The notes under the pieces are model-generated. The model had not been told where the DNA came from. It ran no database searches and saw nothing but the letters and a program-made list of their open reading frames with translations. Below are positions 1 to 7,562 of a DNA stretch of 20,000 nt, piece after piece. The position numbers and the translations under genes were made by a program. The DNA comes from Ekhidna sp. (GTDB lineage: Bacteria > Bacteroidota > Bacteroidia > Cytophagales > Cyclobacteriaceae), in assembly GCA_028821635.1 (NCBI GenBank), contig JAPPDO010000131.1, positions 1 to 20,000 on the forward strand, given 5' to 3'. Numbering within the stretch: the stretch's first letter is position 1; each line of letters starts with the position of its first letter.

Positions 1-1071
1 TACTACATCTTATTGGAAATTCTGAACAACAGAGGAGGCATCACGACGCTAGAGGAGAGAAAGCTATTTGCTATAAGAGCCTTTGCAACATCAAGCCATT
101 ACGATACCACGATTTTCAATTGGATCAATGAAGACCGGAAGGTAGGTGCCTTCAGGATGAGTGCGGCACCTGTCAGCATTCTGCGATACGGTGAAAACCC
201 ACATCAGAAGGGATATTTCTATGGAGATTTCTCAGAGTATCTTAATCAAATACACGGGAAAGAAATTTCATATAACAACCTTGTTGATATTGAAGCGGCA
301 CTACAACTGATAGCTGAATTTAATGGTAAAATAACGTTTGGTATTCTCAAACATAATAACGCATGTGGGATTGCAACGGGAGAGACAGTAAAAGATGCAT
401 ACCAAAAAGCTTTTGCCGCTGACACCGTCTCTGCTTTTGGCGGAGTGCTTGTTACGAACGAGGAGGTAGATAAATCTTCCGCCGAAGAGATCAATAACCT
501 GTTTTTTGAGCTTTTAATCGCTCCTTCTTTTAGTGAGGAGGCCCTTAGATTATTAAAACAAAAGAAAAACCGTATACTTTTGATTCAAAAAAAACAATGG
601 AATGAAACTACACAGCACAAGAGTCTACTCAACGGAATTATCGTTCAGGGTTATGACCTCAACACAGAGTCTGCTTCAAGCCTTGAAATAAAAACCAAAA
701 AACAGCCAACGGCTACAGAGACTAATGATTTACTGTTTGCCGCAAAGGTGTGCAAGCAGTCCAAATCCAATGCTATCGTTTTAGCAAAGAACGGACAGAT
801 GCTGGGAAGTGGTGTGGGTCAAACTTCGCGTGTGGATGCACTACAGCAGGCAATTGAAAAAGCCCGAAAATTTGGGTTTGACCTGAATAGGGCGGTGATG
901 GCTTCAGATGCATTCTTTCCCTTTCCTGACTGTGTAGCGATCGCTTATAAAGCAGGAATCACAGCAATAATTCAACCCGGAGGCTCTATCAAAGACCAAG
1001 ATTCCATTGACTATTGCGATAAGAATGGGCTGGCGATGGTTATGACCGGAGTCAGACATTTCAAGCATTGA
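1..1071 (+). CDS. purH: Bifunctional purine biosynthesis protein PurH, C-terminal part (partial at left edge)
   Basis: This is the AICAR transformylase end of PurH, which formylates AICAR with 10-formyl-THF and then closes the ring to IMP in cytosolic de novo purine synthesis. The frame is open to base 1, with residues before the first possible TTG start at 13 that still fit the family, so the gene begins outside the window and the N-terminal IMP cyclohydrolase domain is missing only because of the window edge. Visible motifs are LAxxAF-like FAIRAFATSSHYD, LRYGENPHQKG, the active-site Lys-His in LKHNNACGIA, AFGGV, and the C-terminal IIQPGGSIKDQDSI and GVRHFKH. The 3' end is intact and stops with TGA. 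Identity is very secure. It stands alone on this side, with a weak hairpin directly after the stop codon. Confidence 0.96.
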   Translation, partial: YYILLEILNNRGGITTLEERKLFAIRAFATSSHYDTTIFNWINEDRKVGAFRMSAAPVSILRYGENPHQKGYFYGDFSEYLNQIHGKEISYNNLVDIEAALQLIAEFNGKITFGILKHNNACGIATGETVKDAYQKAFAADTVSAFGGVLVTNEEVDKSSAEEINNLFFELLIAPSFSEEALRLLKQKKNRILLIQKKQWNETTQHKSLLNGIIVQGYDLNTESASSLEIKTKKQPTATETNDLLFAAKVCKQSKSNAIVLAKNGQMLGSGVGQTSRVDALQQAIEKARKFGFDLNRAVMASDAFFPFPDCVAIAYKAGITAIIQPGGSIKDQDSIDYCDKNGLAMVMTGVRHFKH

Positions 1072-1072
1072 C

Positions 1073-1097
1073 AGACTTATCAGGTCTTTTACTTTTG
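1073..1097 (+). terminator. Weak candidate intrinsic terminator after purH
   Basis: Immediately after the purH stop, AGACTT pairs with AGGTCT (one G-T pair) around a 3-base ATC loop, and this is followed by TTTTACTTTT. The stem is short, so this is a modest call. A transcript end is expected here because no gene follows for about 800 bases. Confidence 0.35.
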
Positions 1098-1325
1098 CTG
1101 CTTTTTTATTAGAATCTTTCTGGCGTAACTCTGCTCCTCGTTTCCCTTAGTGAAGACAAGGAGGATACCGAGACCTCTGCATAAACAGTCTTATTTTTTT
1201 GTGCTCCGGTATTTTGATTAATTCTTAAAATATGACCTTTATCCACCTAATTTTTTGACACTCTTTCACTATGTATCCTGATTAAATCTGTCGTTTAAAC
1301 CCTCCTCACTACCCCATTTCTATCA

Positions 1326-1710
1326 TTAGTCACACCTCTGCCGCACTACTGCTAAGCTCGGACTTCGCTTGAGATTATGTGCAATGGCCTCTAAAATATC
1401 TTGAGTCAATGCTTATTGTAAAACTATCTATCTGCAAAGATTTTCATTCACCACATCTTCTACATCCATTTCACTTATAGTCGTACCGGATACTTATCAA
1501 GAGCATTTTAAATAATAGAAGCCTCCAAATAGGCTGACTGCCCTTTGTTGGACGTGCCCCGGCAGTAGACTTTATCAATGTCATCCGGTAGCAGGTTCAG
1601 TCCACGAAGGCGTTGATCGCTTTGAGTAAGGTGCTTTTACGTGTGCGATGGCTGCATTACTGAAGCTGGCGTAGGGAGAACGTCATTTGTAGCTCATGCC
1701 TTTAAGTTAC
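1326..1710 (-). pseudogene. Decayed minus-strand coding relic of unknown family
   Basis: No intact gene lies between 1072 and 1872. Reading the minus strand, however, gives protein-like stretches broken by stops and frame changes. One open piece ends in NLLPDDIDKVYCRGTSNKGQ and LEASII, with its stop at 1508-1510. Further on is VSGTTISEMDVEDVVNENL. After two stops in that same frame comes ILEAIAHNLKRSPSLAVVRQ, ending at 1326. I do not recognise the family. It could be an old transposase or other lost gene, or chance. The stretch 1098-1325 shows nothing I can support. Confidence 0.25.
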
Positions 1711-1759
1711 AACAACTGAGCCTTTTGTCAAAGCTTATGTGTAAAGATATCTACTTATT

Positions 1760-1791
1760 AAAACGATAAAACGATAAAACGATAAAACGAT
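1760..1791. repeat. Tandem repeat, 4 perfect copies of an 8-bp unit
   Basis: The unit AAAACGAT occurs four times head to tail without mismatch, about 45 bases upstream of a -7 promoter box and about 80 bases upstream of the PpiD start. It could vary in copy number by slippage and so change promoter spacing, or it may be neutral. Confidence 0.9.
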
Positions 1792-1835
1792 TGGCCTTAC
1801 AAAGGATTTTCACCGCCCGTCGTGAGTAAATTTTT

Positions 1836-1843
1836 TATTTTTG
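1836..1843 (+). promoter_or_regulatory. Candidate Bacteroidota -7 box for the ppiD gene
   Basis: TATTTTTG matches the Bacteroidota -7 consensus TAnnTTTG and lies about 30 bases before the ATG at 1873. No convincing -33 TTG element is seen at the usual spacing. The box lies inside the longer GTG-started reading frame (1822), which favours ATG 1873 as the true start. Confidence 0.35.
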
Positions 1844-1872
1844 CTGGTCTTAAAAAAGAGCATTTAGAAATC

Positions 1873-3711
1873 ATGGCATTAATAGGAACGCTAAGAAACA
1901 AAATGGGTAAGATTGTGGTGGGAGTCATCATGCTCACTATGATAGCCTTCATTGGTACGGATCTTATTGGGAATTCCACACTGCTCGGAGGCGGTCAAAA
2001 TCAGGATATAGCGGAGATCGCTGGAAATACAATCTCTAATGTGAAATTTCAAAATAAGGTAGAGGAATTATCATATAATTTTGCGCTTAATTCTGGCAGA
2101 AACCCTATACAGCAGGAAATCGATCAAATCAGAAATCAGGCATGGAATGCATTAATTTTCGATAAAGCTTATCAGTTACAGTTTGATGAGTTGGGCATTG
2201 AAGTGACAAACGATGAGTTGGTTGATATGGTTCAGGGCTCAAATATCAGCCCTCAAATTATTCAATTTTTCTCGGATCCCGCTACAGGTCAATTTGACAA
2301 ATCCAGAATTACAAACTTTCTTGCATCCCTTCAGCAGGCACAACCTCAGCAAAGGAATTCATGGATTTCTTTCGAGAGGTCACTGTTGCCCGGCAGACTG
2401 ATTGAGAAATATAACAATCTTTTTGCAAAGACCAACTATGTCACCGGTTATGAGGCTGCAGAGGAGTATACCAGCCAAAATGCGAACGCATCCATTGAAT
2501 ACGTATTTGTGCCCTTTTCAAGTATTTCGGATTCTTTAATTACCGTTGCCGATGACGAATTGAAGGATTATCTCATTGAGAATGCTTCCGAATATGAGAG
2601 AGATGAAGCCAGAAGCATGGAGTATGTAGCGTTTGACATCCTGCCGCTGCCAACAGATTCGGCAGATGCCCGAGAGGAAGTTGCAGCATTGAGGGAAGGG
2701 TTGATAGATGCTTCTGACGATTCCACTTTCGTAAAAATCAATTCTGATGATCCGTTCTCTTTTTTGACGTACTCAGAGGAAGATCTTCCTGACTCACTCA
2801 AAGAGAAAAGTATAGGATATGTCTCCAGACCTGTAATTTCAAATGGTTTTTATGAGTTTCAAAAACTATCAGGAAAAGAGGAGTATGCTCCTGACAGCAT
2901 ATTATACAAAGTTGCCAGGATTAAGAAAGACATTACCCTCTATATTTCAGATAAAACAATTAATGAGAAATACCGTGAGGCGGGCTTTTTTGCTGCATCG
3001 TGCGGCAATTTGGAGGAGCTTAGAAGGTTAGCCAAAGAGAAGGAGCTAAGGATTCAAACAGGGGACAGAATTGACAAAAACGCACAAAGGGTAGGAATTT
3101 TAACAGAAGCAAGAAGTTTAGTGCTATGGTTGTATAATGACGCAGAGGGGGGAGTTGTGTCTGATGTAAAAGAGATTGGTAATAAGTATATCGTGGCTGC
3201 CATGACCGGCATACAGGAAGAGGGAGTTGCTAATTTAGAAGATGTTAGAAACAGAGTAGAGCGGGAAATAAGAAACGAAAAGAAAGCTGCTATAATCATA
3301 GAAAAATTTACTTCATTAGAAGTATCCTCCATTGACGAAGTAGTAAATTCTTACGGAGATGGAGCTAAAACCGGAACCTCAGATTTTCAATTATCCTCAA
3401 GCAATATAACAGGAGTCGGTTATGCTCCCGAGGCCATCGGTGTGGCATTTGCATTAGATGAGGAGGAGATGAAAAGACCCTTTGCCATACAGGATGGGGT
3501 GCTTCTAATAAAGCTGCTCGCTAAGGATATTCCATCAGATATAGATGATTATACTCCCTATGCTACTCAGGTATCCGGCCGGCGATTAAGTAATAATGCG
3601 TTGATTGCAGATTTCCCACTCTCTTATTTCAGACTCTTCATCTCGAAAGACATTCACGATGCAGTAAAAGATTTTGCAGAAATAGAAGACATGAGGTACA
3701 AATTCTTTTAA
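1873..3711 (+). CDS. ppiD: PpiD/SurA_N-type periplasmic folding factor lacking the parvulin domain
   Basis: An inner-membrane-anchored chaperone of the PpiD type, 612 residues. The ATG at 1873 is preferred over the upstream GTG at 1822 because MALIGTLRNKMGK is the usual PpiD start and places one transmembrane helix at about residues 13-32. The SurA_N-like region follows (IAGNTISNVKFQNKVEELS onward), then the VFVPFSSISDSLITVADDEL segment typical of Bacteroidota PpiD. In relatives, the PDS sequence after the GFYEFQKLSG strand leads into a roughly 90-residue PpiC/parvulin rotamase. Here PDS (340-342) runs directly into LYKVARIKKDI, the segment that normally follows parvulin. No HILI, GGDLG or FGYHI-like motifs exist anywhere in the protein. 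The reading frame is clean, so this looks like a precise domain loss leaving a non-catalytic chaperone. Family call secure; functional consequence inferred. Confidence 0.88.
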   Translation: MALIGTLRNKMGKIVVGVIMLTMIAFIGTDLIGNSTLLGGGQNQDIAEIAGNTISNVKFQNKVEELSYNFALNSGRNPIQQEIDQIRNQAWNALIFDKAYQLQFDELGIEVTNDELVDMVQGSNISPQIIQFFSDPATGQFDKSRITNFLASLQQAQPQQRNSWISFERSLLPGRLIEKYNNLFAKTNYVTGYEAAEEYTSQNANASIEYVFVPFSSISDSLITVADDELKDYLIENASEYERDEARSMEYVAFDILPLPTDSADAREEVAALREGLIDASDDSTFVKINSDDPFSFLTYSEEDLPDSLKEKSIGYVSRPVISNGFYEFQKLSGKEEYAPDSILYKVARIKKDITLYISDKTINEKYREAGFFAASCGNLEELRRLAKEKELRIQTGDRIDKNAQRVGILTEARSLVLWLYNDAEGGVVSDVKEIGNKYIVAAMTGIQEEGVANLEDVRNRVEREIRNEKKAAIIIEKFTSLEVSSIDEVVNSYGDGAKTGTSDFQLSSSNITGVGYAPEAIGVAFALDEEEMKRPFAIQDGVLLIKLLAKDIPSDIDDYTPYATQVSGRRLSNNALIADFPLSYFRLFISKDIHDAVKDFAEIEDMRYKFF

Positions 3712-3783
3712 TTAAAAAAGTTTCTCGCTTACAAAGGCGGTGTTGAACTTTCAGGATAGTCCTTCTGGTTTATCATTGTAAAT

Positions 3784-4044
3784 ATGAGTTGGGACGAGCA
3801 GGCATTTAGGGAAAAGCTGGAGAATAATCACAACTTTCCGGGAGAGTACACCTTCAAGTTTATCATCAAATCAGAGCATGAGAACAAGGTAACGTCGCTG
3901 CTTGAGGGCGCAGAAGTAAAGATCAAGCCTAGTTCCGGAAATAAGTATAGCGGCGTTACATTGAGCAGGAGAATGCAGTCAAGTCGGGAAGTAATTGAAG
4001 TGTACAGAAAAGCCTATAAACTGAAAGGAATAATCTCTTTATAA
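3784..4044 (+). CDS. DUF493 (YbeD-like) family protein
   Basis: A small 86-residue cytosolic protein of the DUF493/YbeD family, whose fold resembles an ACT-type regulatory domain. The match is supported by length (E. coli YbeD is 87 residues) and by the pattern [10 protein letters not shown] near the N-terminus, [17 protein letters not shown] in the middle and a C-terminal [16 protein letters not shown]. Its exact role is unknown in this group. It starts with ATG 72 bases after ppiD and ends two bases before the next start, so it opens the compact run of genes that follows and is probably co-transcribed with them. Confidence 0.85.
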   Translation: MSWDEQAFREKLENNHNFPGEYTFKFIIKSEHENKVTSLLEGAEVKIKPSSGNKYSGVTLSRRMQSSREVIEVYRKAYKLKGIISL

Positions 4045-4046
4045 AT

Positions 4047-4280
4047 ATGAATTGGACAGAAGAAGATAACAAACTAAAAAAGACATTCAGGTTTAATGAC
4101 TTTATAGAAGCGTTTGGCTTTATGAGCCGTGTGGCCATTATAGCAGAAAAAATGAATCACCATCCAAACTGGAGTAATGTTTACAATACGGTCTCTTTCG
4201 AGCTAAACACACACGACGCAGGGGACGTGGTTACAGATAAAGATCATAAGTTAGCAGAGGAGATAGATAAATTGGTTTGA
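4047..4280 (+). CDS. Pterin-4a-carbinolamine dehydratase (PCD/DCoH family)
   Basis: A 77-residue protein that dehydrates 4a-hydroxytetrahydrobiopterin, the reaction that recycles the cofactor of aromatic amino acid hydroxylases. The family signature is clear: [14 protein letters not shown] with the catalytic His pair at residues 38-39, and the third active-site histidine at 56 in [14 protein letters not shown]. It is shorter at the N-terminus than many relatives but keeps the whole core. It starts two bases after the DUF493 stop, and its own stop overlaps the next gene. No hydroxylase gene is visible in the window, so its partner cannot be named; in bacteria without one the role is uncertain. 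Confidence 0.9.
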   Translation: MNWTEEDNKLKKTFRFNDFIEAFGFMSRVAIIAEKMNHHPNWSNVYNTVSFELNTHDAGDVVTDKDHKLAEEIDKLV

Positions 4281-4960
4281 CAGACAAGCTTGGCAAGTTG
4301 TACGTAGTGCCCACCCCGATAGGCAATCTTTCTGATATGTCTTACCGAGCGGTTCAAACTTTAAAAGACGCTGACTTAATCTTGGCAGAAGACACTCGAA
4401 CTTCGGGCTTTCTCTTGAAACACTACGATGTCCCCACGCCTACTCAAAGTTTTCATGCACACAACGAGCATAAGAAAGTGGATCATGTGATTAAACTATT
4501 AAGTGAAGGCAAAAATATCGCACAGGTCTCTGACGCGGGCACACCCGGCATATCCGACCCCGGTTATTCGTTAGTCAGGGCCGTATTGGACAACAACCTT
4601 GAGGTAGAAGTTTTACCCGGAGCTACGGCTTTTATACCGGCATTAATTAAGTCCGGATTTCCGACAGACCGATTCGCTTACGAAGGCTTTCTGCCCCATA
4701 AAAAAGGCAGGCAGCAGCGTATCCAATCGTGGAGGGAAGAACCCAAAACAATCGTCTTTTATGAATCACCGCACCGGCTGCTAAAATCACTAAGGCAGAT
4801 GGAGGAGACTCTAGGCGGCGACCGTCAGGTCTCCGTATCAAGGGAATTGACCAAAAAATTTGAAGACACCATAACAGGGTCCATCACAGACGTATTGACT
4901 TACTTCTCTTCCAAATCAATAAAAGGAGAGTTTGTTATCGTTGTTGAAGGAAAAGAATGA
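4277..4960 (+). CDS. rsmI: 16S rRNA (cytidine1402-2'-O)-methyltransferase RsmI
   Basis: RsmI methylates the ribose of C1402 in 16S rRNA, using SAM, in the tetrapyrrole-methylase fold. Motifs: [11 protein letters not shown] at residues 10-20, AEDTRTS near 38, the glycine-rich [12 protein letters not shown] at 85-96, [11 protein letters not shown], and [14 protein letters not shown]. At 227 residues it is the short form without the C-terminal extension of E. coli RsmI. No ATG fits. The best start is TTG at 4277, whose last two bases overlap the preceding stop (TTGA), which suggests translational coupling; a second TTG at 4298 would also keep the VVPTPIGN motif. Its stop overlaps the next start as ATGA. 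Confidence 0.94.
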   Translation: MTDKLGKLYVVPTPIGNLSDMSYRAVQTLKDADLILAEDTRTSGFLLKHYDVPTPTQSFHAHNEHKKVDHVIKLLSEGKNIAQVSDAGTPGISDPGYSLVRAVLDNNLEVEVLPGATAFIPALIKSGFPTDRFAYEGFLPHKKGRQQRIQSWREEPKTIVFYESPHRLLKSLRQMEETLGGDRQVSVSRELTKKFEDTITGSITDVLTYFSSKSIKGEFVIVVEGKE

Positions 4961-5745
4961 ATCTCAAACAAATCACACATCAGGTTGCGGAGGTCGCCAT
5001 TGAGGTAGGGTCATTTATTCGGGCGGAGAGACAATCCTTCTCCCATGAAAAAGTAAAATTCAAAAAGAGCCGCAGCGACCTTGTTTCTTATGTTGATAAA
5101 GAAGCTGAGCAGAGAATACTGGACAAAATAGATTTATTTATTCCTCATGCCGGATATATCACGGAAGAGCAAATGATCGATCAGGAAGAAAAGGAATATA
5201 CCTGGATTATTGACCCTTTGGACGGTACCACCAACTTTGTGCATGGAATCCCTAATTATTGTGTGAGCATTGGACTCATGCACCAGAGCGAGATCATTGC
5301 AGGAGTGGTTTATGAGGTAGCCAACGATGAGTGTTTTTATGCATGGAAGGGCGGGGGTGCTTACAATGGGAATGAGAAGATTTCGGTATCCAAAGCACTG
5401 AAGATTGAAGATGTAGTGCTCGCTACAGGCTTCCCCCATTACAGTTTTGAAAAACTGGATCAGTATCTGAAAATCTTAAATCGGCTAATGAAAGAAACTC
5501 GAGGTCTTCGAAGAATGGGAAGTGCAGCAGCAGATATGGCATACGTAGCTTGTGGAAGGTACGGGGGCTTTTTTGAGCACAATCTCAACGTTTATGACAT
5601 TGCAGCGGGAGTTGTGTTGGTAAAAGAAGCGGGTGGTGCCGTTACGGATTTCAAGGGAGCTACAGACTATTTGTTTGGAAGAGAACTGGTAGCTGGAGGA
5701 GGTGCTCAACGCAGGCTTTTAAACGTAATCATGAATTTCTGGTGA
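4957..5745 (+). CDS. suhB: Inositol monophosphatase family protein (SuhB-like)
   Basis: A 262-residue Mg-dependent phosphatase of the inositol-1-monophosphatase superfamily; SuhB members hydrolyse inositol-1-phosphate or related sugar phosphates and may also act with the transcription antitermination machinery. Metal-ligand motifs are present: TEE at 69-71, IDPLDGTTNFVHG with Asp86 and Asp89, and VYDIAAGVVLVKEAGG with Asp214 (Tyr takes the place of the usual Trp before this Asp). The RRMGSAAADMAYVACGRYGG segment is also typical. It overlaps rsmI by four bases (ATGA) and ispF follows after a single base. The family is certain; the physiological substrate is not known from sequence. Confidence 0.92.
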   Translation: MNLKQITHQVAEVAIEVGSFIRAERQSFSHEKVKFKKSRSDLVSYVDKEAEQRILDKIDLFIPHAGYITEEQMIDQEEKEYTWIIDPLDGTTNFVHGIPNYCVSIGLMHQSEIIAGVVYEVANDECFYAWKGGGAYNGNEKISVSKALKIEDVVLATGFPHYSFEKLDQYLKILNRLMKETRGLRRMGSAAADMAYVACGRYGGFFEHNLNVYDIAAGVVLVKEAGGAVTDFKGATDYLFGRELVAGGGAQRRLLNVIMNFW

Positions 5746-5746
5746 A

Positions 5747-6229
5747 ATGAAGCCCAATATACGAATAGGCTACGGTTACGATGTACATGCTTTGGCAAAA
5801 GGCATTGACTTTTGGCTTGGCGGGGTCAAAGTGCCGCACGGATATGGTGCAGTGGGTCATTCAGATGCTGACGTGTTAATTCATGTCATCTGCGATGCAC
5901 TGCTAGGGGCTGCCAATATGAGAGATATCGGGTTTCACTTTTCGGATAAAGACCCGCAGTATAAAGGCATTGACAGTAAGATATTGCTAAAGAAAGTGAT
6001 GAATCTAATTGGGGAGAAAAGCTATAAAGTAGGGAATATTGATGCTGTCATCTGTCTTCAAGAACCTAAAGTAAATCCGTATATTCCCAAAATGAAAAAA
6101 ACACTGTCTGAGGTTATGAGCATTAACGAAGAAGATATTTCTATTAAAGCAACAACTACGGAAAACCTAGGATTTGTAGGGAAAAAAGAAGGAGTAGCTG
6201 CACATGCAGTTGCGTTAATATACAAATAA
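5747..6229 (+). CDS. ispF: 2-C-methyl-D-erythritol 2,4-cyclodiphosphate synthase
   Basis: IspF converts CDP-ME 2-phosphate into ME-2,4-cyclodiphosphate with release of CMP, in the MEP isoprenoid pathway. The 160-residue length is normal. Zinc ligands are Asp12 and His14 in GYGYDVHAL and His46 in HSDADVLIHVICDALLGA. The FHFSDKDPQYKGIDS loop and the C-terminal ATTTENLGFVGKKEGVAAHA are characteristic. It is monofunctional, with no fused IspD. It begins one base after suhB and its stop codon TAA shares its last A with the ATG of mnmD, so it is in the same operon. Confidence 0.97.
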   Translation: MKPNIRIGYGYDVHALAKGIDFWLGGVKVPHGYGAVGHSDADVLIHVICDALLGAANMRDIGFHFSDKDPQYKGIDSKILLKKVMNLIGEKSYKVGNIDAVICLQEPKVNPYIPKMKKTLSEVMSINEEDISIKATTTENLGFVGKKEGVAAHAVALIYK

Positions 6230-6945
6230 TGTTTGTCAGAATCATCACTACGAAAGACGGCTCCCACAGTTTATTTGATGAGAATCGAAAAGAAGCCTAC
6301 CATTCCACTCGTGGTGCGAGAGGCGAGTCAATGCACGTATTTATCAAAGAAGGTTTGGAGGGCTGGTCAGCAGCAAATGATAAAGAATATATTCGCATCT
6401 TAGAGATCGGCCTTGGAACCGGATTAAATGTTTTTTTAACAGCTATTTGGTCCCGTAACGAGAATAATCATAAGATTCATTTTACTTCTTTAGAACCCTT
6501 TCCAATCAAAAGAGAACTTTACAAAAATCTGAATTACTTCAATTCTGAAGAAGAAAAAGAACTCTTGCTTCAAATTCACGAGACCGACTGGGAGGTTGAA
6601 GTTCCCTTACTCCCCTCATTCAAACTCTTCAAAGCCGCAAGCAGACTAGAAGATTTTAAAACACTGAATCCTTTTGATATTATCTTTTTTGATGCTTTTG
6701 CACCTGGTAAGCAGCCGGAAATCTGGTCATTGCAGAATTTGAAAAAATGCTTCCGTCTATTAAATCCAAAGGGGTTATTCACTACCTACTGTGCGCAAGG
6801 GAGGTTTAAGCGAAATTTGAAGGAGGCCGGCTTTACGGTGGAGACACTGCGGGGGGCTATGGGAAAAAGAGAAATGGTGCGGGGTAGAAAATGGAGCAGT
6901 GAATACCACAGTGGGGACGGTGGCAGCAACAGATGCCGATGGTGA
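6229..6945 (+). CDS. mnmD: tRNA (mnm5s2U34)-methyltransferase MnmD with an altered C-terminal tail
   Basis: A stand-alone MnmD (equivalent to the N-terminal MnmC2 domain of E. coli MnmC) that completes the mnm5s2U modification in the tRNA wobble position using SAM. Motifs: the N-terminal DGSHSLF and YHSTRGARGES segments, the SAM loop LEIGLGTGLN at 58-67, the acidic LEP at 88-90, FFDAFAPGKQPEIW at 153-166, and the C-terminal GKREMVRG at 212-219. Relatives end within a few residues after this point. Here the frame continues for about 19 unrelated residues, because from about 6886 the DNA is cadherin-coding sequence read out of frame. The catalytic core is complete, so the enzyme may still work. 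The natural stop has evidently been lost in a rearrangement. Confidence 0.93.
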   Translation: MFVRIITTKDGSHSLFDENRKEAYHSTRGARGESMHVFIKEGLEGWSAANDKEYIRILEIGLGTGLNVFLTAIWSRNENNHKIHFTSLEPFPIKRELYKNLNYFNSEEEKELLLQIHETDWEVEVPLLPSFKLFKAASRLEDFKTLNPFDIIFFDAFAPGKQPEIWSLQNLKKCFRLLNPKGLFTTYCAQGRFKRNLKEAGFTVETLRGAMGKREMVRGRKWSSEYHSGDGGSNRCRW

Positions 6946-7526
6946 CGACCTGACTTTTACCATCACTAATGGTAACACTAACAGTGCGTTCGCTATTAAT
7001 GCGGACGGGGATATTACTGTGGCAGGGACGCTAGACTATGAGACGACGCAGGTCTATGCCTTGACGGTGCAGGTGTCCGACGGAACCAACACTACTGAGG
7101 CCGCCGTCACCATCAACGTGAGGAATGTGAATGACAATGCACCAACCATTGCGGCGCAAACCTTTTCGGTAGCGGAAAACACCGCTGCAAGAACTGTAGG
7201 AACGGTGATGGCAACCGGTGTGAACGGCGGTGCTGACGTTTTCCACCACTTCGGGCAATACTATCGGCAACGCTGGCGATGCGTTTGCTATTGGTACCCG
7301 CTCGGCGGCAATTACGGTAGCAACGACATTAGATCATGAGACCACGTCGACGTTTATACTTACCGTGCAAGTTTTCGGCGGAATATCAACAGCCGATGCC
7401 TCTATTACTATTAATGTAATCTCTGTGCAAGACAAGCATCAGTGGACAGAAATAAATGGAAATACAGAATTCGCACCAAGAGATGGAGCAGGTGCATTGG
7501 TCTTTAACCATCTTCATCTTATTTAA
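6886..7526 (+). pseudogene. Broken surface-protein fragment: two cadherin repeats plus start of a kelch repeat
   Basis: In the frame that contains GTG 6899 the DNA encodes a good cadherin repeat: ENGAVNTTVGTVAATDADGD, then a DITVAGTLDYETTQVYALTV strand pair and the calcium-binding linker VNDNAP. A second repeat starts (SVAENTAARTVGTV) but between 7221 and 7240 the frame must shift by one base to continue (LTFSTTSGNTIGNAGDAFAI, LDHETTSTFILTVQ). It then ends in WTEINGNTEFAPRDGAGALV, which resembles the first strand of kelch repeats (W-x-V ... RxGH), and stops at 7526. There is no signal peptide, start or secretion-sorting tail. It is a mosaic piece from the middle of a large secreted adhesin, joined directly to mnmD. 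Real pseudogene scar or assembly join cannot be told apart here. Confidence 0.75.
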
Positions 7527-7562
7527 AGTTTAAGAAATACAAAAGTATTAATAGAAAGCAGG

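Noticed and set aside
1640-1690. A minus-strand RKSTLLKAIN string that looks like an ATPase Walker A motif
   Set aside because: The glycines of GxxGxGKS are absent, the frame has stops on both sides, and the neighbouring runs are in another frame. Not enough for an ABC or SMC call.
1760-1791. Tandem 8-mers as replication-origin iterons or a CRISPR-like array
   Set aside because: Unit too short, no spacers, no replication or cas gene nearby.
1822-1872. GTG-started N-terminal extension of the PpiD protein
   Set aside because: The extra 17 residues do not fit PpiD starts and overlap a TAnnTTTG box; ATG 1873 is better.
2568-2801. Minus-strand open frame of 77 residues inside ppiD, with similar antisense frames in rsmI, suhB, ispF and mnmD
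   Set aside because: These are antisense shadows of well-supported genes with no family features of their own.
7527-7562. AATAC-AAAA-GTATT inverted repeat as a terminator between converging genes
   Set aside because: The stem is only five A/T-rich pairs and no clear T-tract follows in either direction.
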